Assembly: GCA_039111635.1 (NCBI GenBank)
Contig: JBCAQO010000003.1
Location: 1,984,001 to 2,048,000 of the forward strand
Direction: 5' to 3'
Origin: Heterobasidion occidentale
Taxonomy: Eukaryota > Basidiomycota > Agaricomycetes > Russulales > Bondarzewiaceae
DNA: 64,000 nt
The first letter of the stretch is position 1; each line of letters starts with the position of its first letter. The position numbers and the translations under genes are program-made. Below are positions 46,507 through 58,446 of the stretch, in pieces. The notes beneath the pieces were generated by a model that saw only the letters and a program-made list of their open reading frames with translations, was not told the origin of the DNA and did no database searches.

Positions 46507-47216
46507 ATGTCCCACCACCTCTTCCTGCTCTCTCCCTCCGACACTCCCTTGTATAGTCTCACACACTTCTCCGCAAAGCCGGCCCAGGTTGCACCGTCCC
46601 CTCTGTCTGCGAATCTCCCTTCCTGGTCCACCTCCGCGTTCGCGGGTACTCTGACCGCCCTCTCCGGCGCGTCCAGTGTCGCGCAGTCTTCTGCGCAGGG
46701 TGGCGGGGCCCGCATGGGCGGAGGGCAGGACCGCCATGTTATTCAGATGATAGCGAACGCGAGCCTTGACGTGATCGAAGAGGTCGTACGGCGAAATACC
46801 GGCATGTTAGTATTCCAGTGTGTTCCTGCGTTTCGCGGTGCGAGCTGCGCCTCTTTGTCCGCTCGTAGGTATCTCAAGGCGGTCGACAAGTTCAACGAGT
46901 GGACCGTGTCTGCCTTTGTTACCCCAGGCAGTAAGTGTGTCCCGCGTGCACGGCCCTATCTGCCGCTGAACCCGGGCAGATATGAAGTTCGTGCTGCTGC
47001 ACGAGGCGAAGAACGACGAGGGGATCCGGGCGTTCTTTGCGGATGTGTGGGAGCTGTACGTGAAGGTATGCAGGCCCCCAGCTCGCGCGTCGGTTGCAGA
47101 AATGAAAGAGCGCGCTGTACCAGACGATGGCGAACCCGTTCCACACGGCGCACACGGCGATCCGGAGCACGGTATTCGATGCACGTGTCAGGGCGAGCGC
47201 GAAAAAGTATCTGTGA
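46507..47216 (+). CDS. TRS20: TRAPP complex subunit TRAPPC2 (Trs20/sedlin)
   Basis: Core subunit of the TRAPP tethering complex in ER-Golgi traffic and autophagy. Longin fold: MSHHLFLLSPSDTPLYSLT, an Ala/Ser-rich insert, then GGGQDRHVIQMIANASLDVI, EEVVRRNTGM joined by GTTAGT..TAG to YLKAVDKFNEWTVSAFVTPG, MKFVLLHEAKNDEGIRAFFA, DVWELYVK and the C-terminus TMANPFHTAHTAIRSTVFDA then RVRASAKKYL. The KxVDxFNEWTVSAFVTPG and the C-terminal F(D/Y)..VR..A(K/R)KYL are sedlin signatures. Four exons, about 160 aa, with an Ala/Gly/Ser-rich loop (about residues 30-75) longer than in yeast. The stop codon opens a GACGGT microsatellite. Confidence 0.93.
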
Positions 47217-47247
47217 CGGTGACGGTGACGGTGACGGTGACGGTGGC
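47213..47247 (+). repeat. (GTGACG)n microsatellite containing the TRAPPC2 stop codon
   Basis: Five to six tandem hexamers in the form CTG TGA CGG TGA CGG. Because the unit is six bases, TGA recurs in the reading frame at 47214, 47220, 47226, 47232 and 47238. Confidence 0.95.
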
Positions 47248-47829
47248 GGTGGCGATGGGGGTGACCGGGGCCCGTGATGGTGATGAGATGGGGTCGGGGG
47301 CGTGGCGATGGGGGGCTGGCGGAGCGGTGCGGTGGCTGGGTCGCTTTGCCTTTCTTTCTGCTCTCTCTCACTCTCACTCTCTCTCTCTCTCGCTCCGGCC
47401 TCTTTCTTTTCCTTTGTCTCTCTGTCTGTCTTCCTTCCCCATCTTATCGTCCGAGTCTATATCACAATACAAAAATCATCTTTTTCGCCCCCACGGCATT
47501 CTAATATCCGGCTATCGCTTCTCTTCCTCTCTCTCGCTCCCCTTCGTCCCAGCGCATCCCATCTTCCGCCACTGGATCATTGTCATTGTCTGCAAGAGAC
47601 TCCTTGAAAGTGCCCCTTCTGTCTCGCCCACATAAATCCGCGTATTATTCCTCGCAACGTGAGTCCATGCAACCCCTCCCCCTACCGTGCCGGACGCACG
47701 CTCAACGCCGCGATCTTTGCGCCGTAGCTGTATTCACAATTGACCGCATCATCCCTTGTCTAACTTTCGCCACTCTCATCGCCTAATCCTCCCCCTCGTC
47801 ACAGTTCCCACATCCAGCTTCATCTTCCA
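47217..47829. other. Intergenic, CT-rich
   Basis: Long CT repeats (about 47360-47400) and CT-rich runs up to the next ATG, consistent with 3'UTR of TRAPPC2 and the promoter/5'UTR of the next gene. No exon seen. Confidence 0.4.
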
Positions 47830-49363
47830 ATGGCCGCCGCTCCTGCCCCCAACCCCCGTGCCTCCCTCCTCGCTGGCCTCCGCACTGGCGGTGTCCGTTC
47901 CACCTCCGGTCCTATGGGCAACGTTCCCCACACCGCCGCCGTTGGATCCTCCTTCAACGTCCCCCGCTACGCCTCTTCCACCTTCCACAATTCTCATTTC
48001 CCCCCTGAAGAGGAGGACGATGAACTGGCCGACATGGTGTCGCAGAACATGTACCTCAATGCTGCATCCCACATGCAGCACATCCCCATGACCGCCGCGG
48101 TGGACGGGTCCCACGACAGGTTCGCCCATCAGCAGTCTGCCCGCCACAGGGGCATGGCCTCCGGTGGAGTCTCCAACAATTCGAACAACGATGTCCAGAG
48201 GCAAGCCCAGGCACAGGCTCTCCAGATGCAGATGCTCCAGGTCGAGATGCTCAGACTGCACGTACGTGGATCCTCTCGGCAGAGCGCCCTATTCGCTGAT
48301 GAATCGGCTTCTTTTCTAGGCCATCCAAGCACAGAAGCTCCAGTCCGAGTACGTCGCCCAGGCTCAACAATACCATCTGCAGCTGGAAAGGCAACGGCAG
48401 CAGCTGGGCCTCCCCTATCCGAACGGGCCCAGCCCCAGCTACAATCCCCCTGCCACTGCCGGAGCTTACACCACTTCCTTCGACTTGCGTTCCATGGGGA
48501 TGAACGCGCCGATGCGCCGCCCCAGCCAGGCTGAGCAACTGAGAGCTCAGCTGGGGGTCCCTAGTGAGGATCAGGTGCCCATGACCGCTGCCCTCGGCGG
48601 CAAGTTTGGCAGCCGTGCCTTGTACCCGGGAATGCCCGAGGACGACTCCTCCGGACTCGAGCCAAAAGCGTTCTTCCAGAACCCGCCTGCAACGCCCAAC
48701 CATACCACGGTCATCAGCGGCGGCACCTCTCTTGGCACCGCGGCTAACAACACTAACACCAATGGGAATGCGAACGTGGTCCCGTCCAAGTCCGACACCG
48801 CTGTGTCGTGGAGGCGTGGCGGACACAACAATTCTGTCTTGAGCGGCAACCGGTCCATCTCTCTTGCTGCGCCCAACGTGAAGATCACCCCGCCTCCCAC
48901 CGAGCGCACTTCTTCTCCTCCCGGCCTTGGTGCGAGCACTAGCCCCGTCCGCAGCCGCCCCCAGCCGCTCCGCTTCTCCGCAGCGGTCTCTCGCCCGCTG
49001 CCTGCTGTGGCAGTCGATGATGGCACAGATGGTGAGGATAACTCATCGGTCACGTCTTCCAAATCTGGCTCTCCGCCCACGACGCCGCATTCGTCCTCGT
49101 CCGGAGACGTGCCGCTCTCGCCGCGCGAAGAAGCGGCCAAGAAACTTTACGAGGGATTGGGTCTGGGACGCGCGCCGCCTGCCACAGCAGCGCTCCCGCA
49201 GCGCGTGTTGAGCCTTGCTGTGCGGCAGCCCCGTGGGCCGCCGTCGGGCGCTGACGAACTAGGCCCACGCAACTTTGCGTCCCGTATTCGTAGGAAGGCA
49301 ATTGGCGGGCTTGGTGCCCTCATGGGCGCGCGCGAGCGGAGGGATGTCGTAGAGGCGTACTGA
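47830..49363 (+). CDS. Basidiomycete hypothetical protein with Gln-rich coiled coil
   Basis: Two exons, 47830-48261 and 48320-49363, joined by GTACGT..TAG (58 nt), about 491 aa. The N-terminus is low complexity with an acidic patch (FPPEEEDDELADMVSQNMYL). The middle carries a Gln/Leu heptad region spanning the junction (QAQALQMQMLQVEMLRLH then AIQAQKLQSEYVAQAQQY and QLERQRQQLGL), predicted here as coiled coil by pattern. Downstream come Ser/Pro/Gly-rich segments, the box EAAKKLYEGLGLGRAPP and a basic C-terminus (NFASRIRRKAIGGLGALMG). No named domain recognised; it resembles scaffold or RNA-associated proteins only in composition. Confidence 0.7.
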
Positions 49364-50335
49364 GCGCGTCGCGCGAAGTCGCCCCTGCGCCGGTCCTCCG
49401 TGATCAAGGCGAGACAGGGCGAGTGACGATGACGAGTTTTTTTCTTCACCATTTCTTCCCTATCCTCATCCAATGTGCATTTTCTTGCCAATTCGCCTTC
49501 GTTCTTTATTTATTTCTTACTTGCGTCTCTCGGGTGAGGGAGAGGTGGCGTGCCGCTTTGGATATAGACGATGCGTTCAGATGGTTCGGGCACCGCGTCG
49601 TATCCTGCCGCACATCCCTCCCCTTTTTCAACGCTACCTCCCTTTCACATGTCCTGCACATACTGGTTCTCCGTGATCCACCTCTCGTCGGTCCTCGAGT
49701 TGCACTCGCATTTCTTCTTGTCACGTTCTTCACGAATTTACCTTTACGCGCACGCTCACCAGTCCGGCTGCGGGGCTCTCTCTTTTCGTGCGCGTGTCGT
49801 GTCTCGACGTCCTGGCCTCGGCGTCCTCTTTGCTTTTTTCCCTTCAGGTCGCTCGCTGCGTCCGTCCTCTCCTACTCTCTCTTTATTTCTAGTATGCGGA
49901 ATGCGGCCCTACGTCCCATCTTCAATTCTTGCTATTGAACAGCGGACTTTGACTGGAGTTGGATACACTGAAGAGTATGAGTTCAGACGGACATTGCCTT
50001 GCCTCCCTTTCGTTCCCCCCCTCCCTCACCCTTTGCTAGCCCACGTTCCGTGATTACTGGTCGTGTACAGTACCTACCTGCGATATAGGCGCGCGCTCCT
50101 CTCTGTCGAATGGAAATGGCACTCTCACATTACTCTAACAAATCGCATGCCTGCATGGTCGTTGCCCAAGATAGCAAACCGTCCGATGACCAACAATACA
50201 ACATGCATATTACTTTGCCGTACACAACACAAGCAACAATGGACGTGGACGCCCAGCACTTTGGCACGCGAATCGCGCGGATCATTTACACCTCTGGCCA
50301 ACGATGGCACGCCCATGCTCCTGCGAGCATCAGTG
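49364..50335. other. Convergent 3' flanks, about 1 kb
   Basis: Pyrimidine-rich sequence (49430-50030) following a stop codon, probably a long 3'UTR. The two open plus-strand frames here are CT-rich, low complexity, and unsupported. Confidence 0.4.
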
Positions 50336-52182
50336 TCAGATAGTCCTGTCCTTGGATGCAGGATCGAGTTTGCTCACCTGCCACTCTTCCTTGCTGATCC
50401 AAAGCTGGTGGAACGTTCCCAAGCTCGCGAGGATGCTCCCGCCGAGCCACCCACCATACCGGCGCTCCGTCGGGTTGCCCGGCGCGTGTATTTTCACCAC
50501 CTGTTGCGCCTAATAAGGTCAGCATGGACAGATCCAGAAGAGCAAGGGACAGAAGGGATGGAAGCGGACGCGACACGCACGTGTTGCTGGTAGTGGCGCG
50601 AGAGCTCGTTGTTGAGGCGCTCGGCGAAGCCAGCGAAGAGGCTCCCGCCACCGCAGAGGACGACGTTGGCCATCAGCAGCTGGCGGATCTCGGCGTCGCA
50701 GGCGGCAAGGGACTGGGTGATGAGCCCGGGCATCGGGCGGGGGAGGTGCTGGTTCGACGCCTGTGGAGAGAGGGGGAGGTGTCAGACGCGGGCGGGCGCG
50801 GATGGCGGCGGGGGGATGGGAATGCTAACGACAAGCTGGGGCGTGTGCGTGAAGAAGAGCTCGCCGACGGAGAACCGCTCGGTGCCGAAGTACGTGTTGA
50901 AGCCCGTCGGGAATTCGTATTGTCGCGCGGGGCGCGCGGACGCGGCTCTGGAGGGGTGAAGCGCGGCACTGGTGAGCGATACTGCACGGGATGCGGCGAG
51001 AGCAGACGCACTGGTCGTTCCATCCTTGGTCGAGCACGCCGGCGACGCTCTGTACCCATTCTTCGACTTCGCGCGACTCGTAGTACAGCCGCAGAGTGTC
51101 TGTCGTTTTGGATATGCGGTCGTCGCGGCGCGTGAAGCGGGGGGGCACCCTGGGTTCGACGGGCTGGCGAGGGCGTCAGCGGCCGTCGGCGCGAGTGCCC
51201 GTCTGGGGTCTGTTCTGCGCGGGTGCGGGACGTACCATTTTAGAAGCGATGAGTTGGTGGGAGAGGAGCTCGATTGGGGGGTGGCCGTGGCTTTGCGTCG
51301 TGAGCGTGTGCCGCGCGTGTGCGTGGACGAGCTGGGGGAGGGCGGAGTGGACGAGGCCTGGGCGGGGGCGGGACACGGGTTTGACGCGGGTTCATGCGCA
51401 CTCGTCTGGAGGACGCACCTTTTCGGAGGACGAAGCCGTCCACGACGGGCGTGACGCTCGCCGTCGACTGGCCCACATCTATCACGAGCGCGGAGCCCTT
51501 CCCCGCCGCGAACCTACACGCCAGAGGCCAGTGAGCGCTCGGAGACGGAAACGGGGAGATCGGGGGCGCGATGCGCGCGGACGCACGCGTTGAGGACGCC
51601 CGTGTTCGCGATGTAGAACGCGGGCACTTCGAACTGCTCGAACATGATCTCTGCCATGCGCTCGCGGTTGGCGGTCGTGTTCCAGGCGGGCTCGGTGACG
51701 AGGACGGGGTGCTCGCGCGGGTCGACGCGCATGACCTCTCTGAAGACGTGGTCGATGAGGGGATGGATGGGCGCGAAGTCGTTGACTTGAGACGAGCGCG
51801 TGATTCGACTCAGCGTAATGTAGCTTTAACATAAAAGCGTGTGCGCACTCATGCCATCCTTGATGGGGTTGCCTATGTGCATCCCTTCGCGCCATATTGA
51901 AGGGCCGTGCTGGCCTATGTACATCTTGTTTTCGACCGGCGCTGGCTCCTGGGGCTCGCCCGTGTCCGACATGACGACGTCGGCGCCAGAGTTTTGAGGT
52001 ATGAAGCCATATGATGTGGGGATGATGGCCTTTGGCGTGTCGTCTCCCGCATAACCCGCCCTCAGCGTAGAAGAGCCAATATCGACCACAAGAGCGGAAA
52101 CTTCGTCTGGACGCAAGGAATATCAAGGGATCAACATGTAGTGAGACGCGACATAGGACGCACCGCCTCCGTATTGAACCAT
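50336..52182 (-). CDS. ARP4: Actin-related protein 4 (ARP4/BAF53-like)
   Basis: Nuclear actin-related subunit of INO80, SWR1 and NuA4 chromatin complexes. Starts MVQYGG, joined by GTGCGT..CAG to [60 protein letters not shown], then [71 protein letters not shown], and 3' exons [40 protein letters not shown] and [20 protein letters not shown] ending SKDRTI. The actin phosphate loops (DIGSST, DVGQST) and the GGGSLF block are present; the length is normal for ARP4. The middle exons (51000-51480) are only partly resolved. Head-to-head with ERB1, ATGs 190 bp apart. Confidence 0.9.
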
Positions 52183-52372
52183 CGCCGCGGAGAGAGGTTC
52201 ACCGTACAAGTCGAAGGCACTTGGGAGTCGATCAACTACAGCGACTGGCTGCCTTTGCCCGATGCGATCTGAACCATCGTGAGAATCCCGTTCGTAAATT
52301 TGGCTCACTCGGCTTTCTCTCCTGCCTCACATATATTCTCTATCTTTTCCGGCTCCTGGACTTTTTTTCACT

Positions 52373-55092
52373 ATGGCCGCGGGAAACAGGATGGTGAACG
52401 CAAAAAAGCGCAAACAGACGCTTGTCGAAGAGCCGGTCCATGAAGAGGTCGAGGCGCTTCCGGAGGTCGGCCTCGAAATGTTGAGCGAGGACGAAGACGG
52501 TCAGGGAGAAGCGTTAGGCTCAGACGATGGCGAGGTCGACGAGTTTCCAGAGATCGATGCGAACTCGGACAGTGAAGGCGACAGTGATGAAGGGGACGAA
52601 GAGGGAGATGAGGACGAGGACGAGGATGAAGACGAGGATGGAGACGAAGAAGATGAGGACGAAGAGACGGACGACGACTTGCACATATTCCCAAAAGCCA
52701 AGACCATCACCTCAGATATAACCGGTCAACTCAAAAAAGTCTACCCAGAGATTGAGCCCGACTACGACTCGGATTCGTCGACAGAAGACGTATGTCCATC
52801 CCCATTTCACTCTCGCAGGACTGAAATGCACACCGTGTCACTCACTTCCGAAGGCGCCGAATCGCGTCGGAAACATACCAATGCACTGGTACGACGATCT
52901 ACCTCATGTGGGCTATAGTATTGATGGGAAGAAAGTGCTCAAACCCGCACGAGGAGATGAACTCGACAAGTTCCTGCAGACGGTGGAGGACCCTTCCGCA
53001 TGGTGCGCAGAACCATCACGCTGTAGAATATACTCGATAGTGACCGTAATTCTACAGGACCTCGGCGTTCGACAACAATCTCCAGCTGGACAAGCCTCTC
53101 ACTGCCGAAGAGCTTGACATCATTCGTCGTCTGCAGGCGCATGAGAACCCAGACGCTCAGTACGATCCCTACGAACCCACCATCGAGTGGTTCACAGGAA
53201 AAGGCAAAGAAGAGATCATGCCTCTCTCTGCTGCCCCAGAGCCCAAACGGAGATGGGTCCCAAGTAAATGGGAAAAACAAAAGGTCAGGAACCCCTGTGA
53301 ACCTATACACCGGTCCACGTAACTGACTGTTCCAAAAGGTGATGAAAATCGTCCGCGCCATCCGACAAGGTCGTATCATCCCCTCCAAAGCCTCCGCCGC
53401 CAAACCGCAATTCTACGCCATATGGAACGAAGAGCCATCTACCACCGCACCACCGCTTCCCGCGCCCAAACCGCGCCTTCCGACCAACGCCGAGTCGTAT
53501 AACCCCCCAGAGGAGTACCTCCCCACAGAAGAAGAGCGCAAGGAGTGGGAGGCGACCGAAAAAGAAGACCGCGAACGGGATTTCCTGCCGCACAAGTACG
53601 GCGCGCTGCGGCTTGTGCCTGCATACGACCAGTTCGTGCAGGAGCGGTTCAACCGTCAGCTCGATCTGTACCTCGCGCCGCGCATCCAGCGCGTGAAGCT
53701 CAACATCGACCCAAACACTCTTATCCCGAAGCTCCCGAGCCCGAGCAGCCTACGGCCGTTCCCGAATTACAAGGCGCTCAGCTTCACGCACACGAAGGGC
53801 CGCGTGCGGTGTGTGAGCGTGAGCCCGGACGGCGCGTGGGTCGTCAGCGCGGACGAGGAGGGCGTGGTCAGCCTGTGGGAAGTGATGGTGGGGCGGGAGG
53901 TGAAGCGCTGGACGATGGGCGAAAAGGTGGGCGCGGTGGAATGGTGTCCGAGGACGGACGTCAGCTTCTTCGTCGTCGCGACGTAAGCGTCAAACTCTAT
54001 TCTCTATTATGGCCTTCGCGCTCACAATCAGCTTCGCAGAGACGAGAAGCTGCATTTCATTATCCCGCCCAACGTTCCGCCAGCCGTGTTGACGGCGACC
54101 CACACCACGCTCGCTCCCGCGACCCTGCCTCCTCCACCCCCGAATCCGTCGCCTGTCAAGTGGTCCAACCCCCCATCTGCCATCGCCGTTTCCTCCGACG
54201 CACCCGTCTTGTCTATTGGCCTACCTCAGTCGTCCGGGCTCCCAAAAGGCATTGTATGGCACAGAAAAGGCGACTACTTCGCTACCGTGTGTACGTGGCC
54301 ATTTCATTCTCGATCGCCGTATCCAAGGCCTGACAGCGTATGTCCGCCCATTCTTAGCGAGCGGGGAAGGCCAGGGTGGCGTATGGATCCACCAGGTGTC
54401 AAGACGACATTCGCAGGCGCCGTTCAAGAAGGTCAAGGGCACGGTGCAGCTCGTCCTCTTCCATCCGACGAAGCCGCAATTCTTCGTGGCCGTACGTACC
54501 ACAATGTTTCTTGGCCGCGAGGGTCGGCGTCGACTGACGCGCTGGCGGATATAGACTCAGCGATACGTCAGAGTGTACAATCTAGCCGAGCAGAAACTGC
54601 TCAAGACCTTGATCCCTGGCATACGATGGATATCGTCGATGGATGTTCATCCATCCGGCGATCACATCATTGTCGGAGGGTACGACCGTAAATTGTGCTG
54701 GTTCGACTTGGAGCTCAGCGACAAGCCATATAAGATCATGAGGTGCGTCTGCTTCTCGACACCATCGCAGCATTTTTTTTGACGCATCTGTTGGTCTGGC
54801 TCCTCCCCGGGCGCGGATCTGATGTAGATACCACTCGCGCGCGATCCGATCCCTACACTTTCACCCAACGTACCCGCTGTTCGCATCGTCGTCGGACGAC
54901 GGCTCGATCCAGATATTCCACGCGCGGGTGTTCCACGATCTGATGACGGATCCATTGGTCGTGCCACTTAAAATTCTACGTGGGCACACGGTGCGCGACG
55001 GATTGGGGGTGTTGCAGGTCAGGTGGAACCCGAAACAGCCATGGTTGGTCAGTGCGGGTGCAGACAGCAGGGTCTCGGTCTGGTGTAGTTAG
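52373..55092 (+). CDS. ERB1: Ribosome biogenesis protein ERB1/BOP1
   Basis: Nucleolar WD40 protein of the PeBoW (Nop7-Erb1-Ytm1) complex, needed for 27S pre-rRNA processing and 60S assembly. An N-terminal acidic tract (52440-52680) leads to [20 protein letters not shown] and [38 protein letters not shown]. The BOP1NT region continues with [60 protein letters not shown], and [42 protein letters not shown] repeats follow: [95 protein letters not shown] and a last repeat [20 protein letters not shown] ending at 55092. Complete, multi-exon. Confidence 0.95.
52591..52680 (+). repeat. GAGGAC/GATGAA-rich tract coding an Asp/Glu run
   Basis: Imperfect GAN-codon repeats inside ERB1 exon 1 encode an almost uninterrupted acidic stretch, as in many nucleolar proteins. 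Confidence 0.9.
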
Positions 55093-56162
55093 TATGTCGG
55101 CGTCATGAACAGGAGCCGCCCAATGTGCAGCTGCGGCGGTTGGCCCATGGAAGAAGGCGCATGTCTTTTTTGGTTACATTCATTCCAGGCGAACATGTCT
55201 GGCACTTTGACATTCACGTCGAGCGGCCGCATTGAAGGCTGAAGCTTTGCATAGAAGCTGTATTTTGTTCTGACAGGTCAGCGTCAAAGGCGTTGGAATA
55301 TTCCAAGGCGAATCTGAGCCGAATGAGGAGAGATGGGATGGTGTGGGTGACGTTGCGAGTGACAAGAGTCGGACGACACGGCTGAATGGGGCCGACGCGG
55401 ATCGAGCACCCCATTGCGAATTTATCTCCGCGACTGCCCGATTTGTGCCCATCGGTGGTGACTCGCGTGGGGAATTTCACACGTTTGGCGTTTACGCGTT
55501 TACGTCTTGGTTCGAGGCGCGCCTCAGCCAGGAATAGCCACCATTTCAATGCCGCCTGACGACCGAGGTCGGAATTCAGGGGATTCATGGCCCTATGAAA
55601 CTGGCCGCGGTGAGCCATTCCGGTTGGGGCTTTTCATTATTCTGATAACACGAATAGGGGGATGTACATCCGAGTGCGCGACATATTCGAGAATCCGTCG
55701 CTCCGATGGGCGAGCACCGATGGGGCTTGCGCGCCCCGTCAGGATCAAGGAGGCGCATCGGTCAGCGCTCCGGATGTCCGTTTCACGAAGGAAATTTTTT
55801 TAACAAGAAAAAGAGAAAAAGTTCCGTGACGGGGGGGTGGTTCCGTGGAGGATGTGGGAGCGTGCCTAGAATGCAAGCGGACGCAAATCGAGAAGCAGAG
55901 AGCCGAGGGGTCCGAGCACTACGCCTCGAGGCCTTTGCCGCGTCGTTATGAACCATTCCGTAAACGTTTCCCCAGCGAGCCGCCGTGGTCGGCTCGACGG
56001 CGTCATCTTCTCTTTATAACATGTCTTTCCGCTCGGCTCCCACGTTTCTCCCCTACCTATCAATATCCACTGATAGTTCCAGCTCTCTGCTTGGATCCCT
56101 CCTCGCGACGACGTATCTAGTTGCACTGGGCACTTCCGCTTCCTAGCAGCACTTGCTTCGAT
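55093..56162. other. Intergenic, 1.07 kb
   Basis: No exon chain supported; open frames are short and unrelated. Contains the ERB1 3' end and the promoter of the membrane-protein gene. Confidence 0.4.
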
Positions 56163-58036
56163 ATGGTGGACTGGACGAGCACGGCGGAACTCGCGCTCGA
56201 TTCGGGTTCGCTTCGGTTGCGTCCTTCGCCGTGCGCTAATCTCACCACGCTTCCTTTGCGCCCACAGAGGTCTTCATGAAGGTTAATGTCTCGTTCTTTG
56301 GTTTGTACCTATGGGAGCTCTTCCAGACCTGCGATTTCGAGTGGTCCCTCGTCACCCGTCGCCGCAAATTCCAGTGGCCTCTGGTCAGTCCCCCATCTTA
56401 CTCTGCTCCACGCTCCATTGTCTCATCTATACGTCTTGATTGTAGAGTGCGTGGTTTTATTTTTGGAAATTTCGACTGTAGACCCGACAGCCCTGGGCCT
56501 GACCGCTCGCTTCCAGTTTTCTTCTTCCTATGTCGCTATTGCCTGCTGTGGTCCTTGATCGGGGTGTAGGTATCCAGCACTGTCCGCTCGTCGACTTGCT
56601 CACGCTTGGCCATCAGCATAGTATCATTCTCAGTCAGAACACCGGTATGTTGCCCCTGATGTTAGTTCAAAATATGTCGCGGCTGAGCGCCTTGCACATC
56701 AGATTAATTGCTCAGTGAGTCGTCAGCCCTCATTCCGACGAGATAGGCTAAACTTTAGCGCCTTTCTAGGCCTTGTACACCTTCAATTCGGTATGCGATT
56801 TCCCCTGACGTTCGCTCAGGGTCGCTCAACTGTCGCAGGTCGTTGGTCACCTCGCCATCCTCGGAGCGTCGACGGCCTTGATGATCAGAACGTAGGCTCT
56901 CCGGCTTTCCGCTATTCAATTCTACCTAATCGGCACCCACAGGTGGAATTTGTGGCAGCGTAACTTGGCCGTTGTCATTCCTCTCAGTGTGCTGGCCATC
57001 GTACATTGGGCCTTGCTCTGGCGCGGCATGTTCCTTTTCAACTCCACCTGGGAGCCAGCGACTGCCACCTGTGTCGTGACCGCCGCAGATGCCCGATTTC
57101 TACAAGTGACATTCTTTTACAGTCAGTAGCCATAAAAATTCACTGGACACGCAGACAGCCTGATGCATCCATCTTGCACTGTCAACAGCGATGGGCTTCA
57201 ACTTTATTCTTCTCTGCGTGGGAGGCTTCAAGATGTTTTGGGACTCAAACGATCGTGGTCTCAACACCTGGAACCTCTTGTTCAAAGACGGCCTTATTTT
57301 CTTCGTGGTCGCGTTTGCAGCCAACATCCTCCCCGCAGTGAGTGCAGCAGATTCAAGGCGCCGTGATGGGAGCTGACGCCTATGTAAGGTCTTCAACATA
57401 CTGAATCTGAATCGTAAGTTCCCATGACAGTTCAATCTTCCCGCAAGGAGTTGACCCTCGCGTTTCCAGCAATTATGAACGTGTGCGTACAAAGCGGCTC
57501 CGAGGAGACCATCTAATATACTAACATGTCTTCTCCATTGTCATTAGCATCTCGGCAGTGAGTCATCTGCGCGCTTTTCTGGTAGAGCCGAGCTTGTTCT
57601 GATCCCACTTCTCCTTAAAGGTACCCGCTGGAACCCTCTCGTAAGACCACTTTCCTGACCTCTTCTCCTTGGAATTGTGGCTGACCCCACGGCGTCTGGT
57701 CGGCAACAGGGCGGTCGCCGCATGCCGCACCGTCATCCAGTTGCAAGATCCTAATGAAAGCGACGCCTATACACACCAGGCTGCGGTCATCGGTGGAATG
57801 AACCCAATCTCCAGCCGACATAACCAACACCAGTCGGTGTTCACCCCCGAGGTCCGCGTCAAGACCGAGCAGATTGTGATGGACGACTTTGGGTGCGTTT
57901 CCTTCGTCGTGTCCTTCATCGCGCGCTGACGAGGTCTTTGATCAGCCCATCGGCAGGCGGCCCGTACGAGAGCCGTCGATCCCTTGAGTCCGGCAAGAGC
58001 TCGCGTCTTGATCCAGTGAAGGGCACGGCTCTTTGA
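56163..58036 (+). CDS. Multi-TM membrane protein of a basidiomycete-typical family
   Basis: Polytopic membrane protein of unknown function, resembling an agaricomycete family of about 300-350 aa. Exon 1 (56163-56205) joins by GTTCGC..CAG to exon 2 (56268-56383): MVDWTSTAELALDSEVFMKV, then SFFGLYLWELFQTCDFEWSL and TRRRKFQWPL. Further pieces are FFLCRYCLLWSLIG, CSRLAISIVSFSVRT, NLWQRNLAVVIPLSVLAIVH, FNSTWEPATATCVVTAADAR, GFNFILLCVGGFKMFWDSND, LLFKDGLIFFVVAFAANILP, then FNILNLNPIMNVISAVPAGT and LSAVAACRTVIQLQDPNESD with a polar tail ending KGTAL. The 3' part uses very small exons (25, 13, 10 and 20 nt; 57389-57640), all GT-AG. Exons between 56384 and 56940 are not fully resolved: two frames overlap at 56444-56560. 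Confidence 0.75.
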
Positions 58037-58446
58037 GATCGGGTCCTTTCGACCCAAACGCAAACAAAAACGAGAGAGAATGAGTGTTACTTGGTTGACA
58101 TTTTTAAGTTTTGATTCTTTCCCCTCTACTCTACCGCGGGCTCCCCCGCATGGCGATCAATTATGAAATTTATACCACTGCTGTACTTGCGTTTTCACAT
58201 TCTTTTTCCCGACACTACTTTATAGTAGCTTACTGGCTTGCCAAAATGTAGGTAGCCTAGACCGTGGCAATAGCATTCGCGGACCTAGTGCCCATTTTTG
58301 AATGTTCCTCGACTGTCCCATCGGGATCGGATACTTGCTGCGCAAGTAGCAGATGCGCGAGGATTCAGAGAAAGTAAGAGTCGATACGAGAATAAGATAC
58401 CGGACAAAAACACAGAACATCTGCCCCCCCTCCCACCTACGCTCCC
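58037..58446. other. Convergent 3' flanks
   Basis: AT-richer than its surroundings (58090-58240), consistent with polyadenylation regions of the membrane-protein and DUF2423 genes. No exon seen. Confidence 0.4.

Noticed and set aside
53545..54333. 262-codon plus-strand frame in ERB1
   Set aside because: Alternative frame over ERB1 exons; the WD40 frame carries the family motifs.
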